NCBI RefSeq assembly: GCF_019050325.1
Contig: NZ_VOMB01000027.1
Coordinates: forward strand, 1 to 64,000
Reading direction: 5' to 3'
Origin: [Mycobacterium] fortunisiensis
GTDB lineage: Bacteria > Actinomycetota > Actinomycetes > Mycobacteriales > Mycobacteriaceae
Length of the DNA: 64,000 nucleotides
Shown: positions 62,438-64,000 of the stretch, piece by piece
Position numbering within the stretch: position 1 is the first letter of the stretch
Layout of the letters: every line of letters begins with the position of its first letter
The notes under the pieces: model-generated
What the model was told of the DNA's origin: nothing
Databases searched by the model: none
What the model saw: only the letters and a program-made list of their open reading frames with translations
Program-made: the position numbers and the translations under genes

Positions 62438-62655
62438 TGATCGGCAAAATCCTGGAACACGAGATGAAGCTCTCCGAGCTTCTCGGGCTGCTGATCCTGA
62501 TCGGGATTCCCTACTTCCTGGTCGGTGTCGGGTGGACGCTCACCCACACCGCACATCTGGAGGGCATCCACAACAACACCGACAAGGTGGTCTCGTTCCT
62601 CGGCTCCATCGTGTGCTGGCCGGTGCTGTTGATCTCCAACGTCACGATGACCTAG
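62437..62655 (+). CDS. Small membrane protein, second of the paralogous pair
   Basis: This 72-aa protein starts MIGKILEHEMKLSELLGLL and repeats the plan of the protein at 62005: two membrane segments around a WTLTHTAHLEGIHNN loop, the shared FLGSIVCWPVLL block and the VTMT end. ATG 62437 overlaps the stop of the middle gene (TGATG). The three small genes and the MpaB oxygenase look like one operon. The pair could form a small membrane complex; that is speculation. Confidence 0.75.
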   Translation: MIGKILEHEMKLSELLGLLILIGIPYFLVGVGWTLTHTAHLEGIHNNTDKVVSFLGSIVCWPVLLISNVTMT

Positions 62656-62662
62656 GTGCCGC

Positions 62663-63973
62663 TCACGCCCTGATCCAGTTCCCGTGGAACCCGTACGGCA
62701 CGCGTTGCGGCAGTGCGATCTTCGCGACGGGCTTCCCACCGAAGTCCGCGGCATCGAGGATCACCAGATCGCTGCCGTCGCGCTCGGGGTTGTAGACGTA
62801 GCCCAGGTACCAGCCATTGCTCTCGTCGGCCGGGCCCGCGCCGGGGACGAACACCGCTTCCCCAGGCCCGCCGGTCCCCAGGTCGTGCCGGACGCCGACG
62901 CCGGTGGCCAGGTCGTAGCGGATCCAGGCGTTGCCCGCGACGGACACCGCGTACCGGGCGGGCAGACCGGCCAGCCGATCGTCGATGCGGGGGAACTCCA
63001 CCCCGGCATCGTCGAGCTGACGTTCGGCGACAGTGCTGGCGGCCAGGTCGATGCGCCATTCCCACAGCACTCCGTCGACGTCGAACCCGCCGTCGGTGCG
63101 CCACAGCTCCGGATAGCGCACTGCCTGCAGCACAATCGAATTGCCGTCGTCGTGCGCGTTGGCCACGTGGAACACGTAGCACGGGTCGATGTCGAACCAG
63201 CGGATCGGCGCGTCGGGATCGTCGCGGCGCAGCACGCCGAACCGGGCGCCGTAGTCATCGCTCCAGCGGTACGGCATGTCCCCCTCGCCGCGGATCGCCA
63301 CGTCGAGATCGAACACCACCGGCAGGTCCATAAAGATCACGTGGTCGGCGGTCATCGCGAAGTCATGCATCATGGTGTGCGCCTTGACATCCACCGGCCG
63401 GTTGAGCACCAGCTCGCCGGCCGCGTCGGCGCGGTGATAGGTGACGTAGGGCTCGACGATGCTGCCGTAGCCGAAGAAGTGGAGCTCACCGCTGGTCGGG
63501 CAGATCTTGGGATGTGCGGTCATCGAGTCGACGAGCTTGCCGCCGAAGTCGTAGGCGCCCACGGTTTCCAGATCGTCGGTGATCTGGTACGGCAGTGAGG
63601 ATTCCACCAGCGCCAGGGTCTTGCCCGCGTGGTTGACGACGTGCGTGTTGGCGACGGCCGCACGCAGGTTGCGGCTGCCGTCGGCGTTGTAGAGCGGGAA
63701 GTCCTCGATGAAGCTGTCGGTGCGCACCCAGCGGTTGCGGTACCACTTGGCCGCACCGTCTTCGATGCGCACGCCGTGGATCATGCCGTCGCCGGTGAAC
63801 CAGTGGGCGGTGGCCTGGCGCGGGTTGGGCCCGTTGCGCAGGTACCAGCCGTCGAGTTCGGCAGGGATCGCGCCGGTGACGGGCAGGTCGTATTCGGTGA
63901 GCTCGTCGGCGACGGGCGCATAGTTACCGCGACGGAAGAAGTCGGTTTCACCGATCGGCAGGGCGGAAGTCAT
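62663..63973 (-). CDS. Carotenoid oxygenase family protein
   Basis: This 436-aa non-haem iron dioxygenase cleaves carotenoid or stilbene-like double bonds. The four iron-ligand histidines can be placed at His154 (MTAHPKI), His203 (MMHDFAMT), His269 (YVFHVANAHDD) and His430 (YGFHGNW), with the early motif LRNGPNPRQATAHWFTGDGM. ATG 63973 (MTSALPIGET) is preferred to the frame start at 63982. It is convergent with the small membrane-protein operon. Complete in the window. Confidence 0.93.
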   Translation of the reverse strand: MTSALPIGETDFFRRGNYAPVADELTEYDLPVTGAIPAELDGWYLRNGPNPRQATAHWFTGDGMIHGVRIEDGAAKWYRNRWVRTDSFIEDFPLYNADGSRNLRAAVANTHVVNHAGKTLALVESSLPYQITDDLETVGAYDFGGKLVDSMTAHPKICPTSGELHFFGYGSIVEPYVTYHRADAAGELVLNRPVDVKAHTMMHDFAMTADHVIFMDLPVVFDLDVAIRGEGDMPYRWSDDYGARFGVLRRDDPDAPIRWFDIDPCYVFHVANAHDDGNSIVLQAVRYPELWRTDGGFDVDGVLWEWRIDLAASTVAERQLDDAGVEFPRIDDRLAGLPARYAVSVAGNAWIRYDLATGVGVRHDLGTGGPGEAVFVPGAGPADESNGWYLGYVYNPERDGSDLVILDAADFGGKPVAKIALPQRVPYGFHGNWIRA

Positions 63974-64000
63974 ACCGAACACGCTGACATTCCATAACTG

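Overview
The window looks like a chromosomal stretch of a rapidly growing, high-GC actinobacterium of the Mycobacterium/Mycolicibacterium group. The gene order from about 25 kb to 58 kb follows the M. tuberculosis Rv3660c-Rv3695 block (ssd, HAD phosphatase, acs, MarP, nth, crp, two GET3/ArsA-like ATPases, whiB4, ponA2, cds1, the MoxR/DUF58 cluster). Family and ortholog names come from recognising motifs and synteny; no database search was run.

Region by region: (1) 1-11244 is foreign DNA that ends inside a Tad/Flp pilin gene. It carries a complete Tn554-type recombinase operon (tnpA-tnpB-tnpC, 11095-6863, minus strand). Beyond tnpC lies a possible anti-phage cargo: an EcoRI-type adenine methyltransferase, a DUF262-HNH nuclease, a TcmP protein, a convergent DUF5131 (three-Cys motif) protein, an XRE regulator, a Cys/His-motif protein and an IS3 remnant. 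The left end of this element is outside the window. (2) 11238-12937 is the host tad locus: a truncated pilin, tadC, tadB and the last 60 codons of tadA. (3) 12938-24801 is a second, different Tn554-type element of about 11.9 kb inserted in tadA. It carries a gene of unknown function, an XRE-ImmA/IrrE protein, tnpA-tnpB-tnpC, two TetR regulators, a hotdog thioesterase, a DUF6188-like protein and a complete MmpL transporter. The 5' part of tadA resumes at 24802. (4) 24802-64000 is host backbone: ssd, HAD protein, an Ms1-type small RNA, acs, the Rv3668c-Rv3673c membrane/protease group, nth, crp, GET3 pair, whiB4, ponA2, cds1, tRNA-Pro(CGG), a Ser/Thr kinase, and the Rv3689-Rv3695 membrane/MoxR cluster. 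It ends in a less conserved stretch with a TetR-MFS pair under a 26-bp palindrome, an MpaB-type oxygenase followed by three tiny membrane proteins, and a carotenoid oxygenase.

How the parts work together: two unrelated Tn554-family elements have landed about 1.7 kb apart (ancestral spacing) in one tad operon and broken both the pilin and the assembly ATPase. In both elements the cargo sits beyond tnpC: candidate phage defence in one, a regulated lipid/drug efflux cassette in the other. Within the efflux cassette, two intergenic regions share a 13+9-bp sequence and two contain GATAC-centred dyads, which suggests that the TetR proteins control it as a unit.
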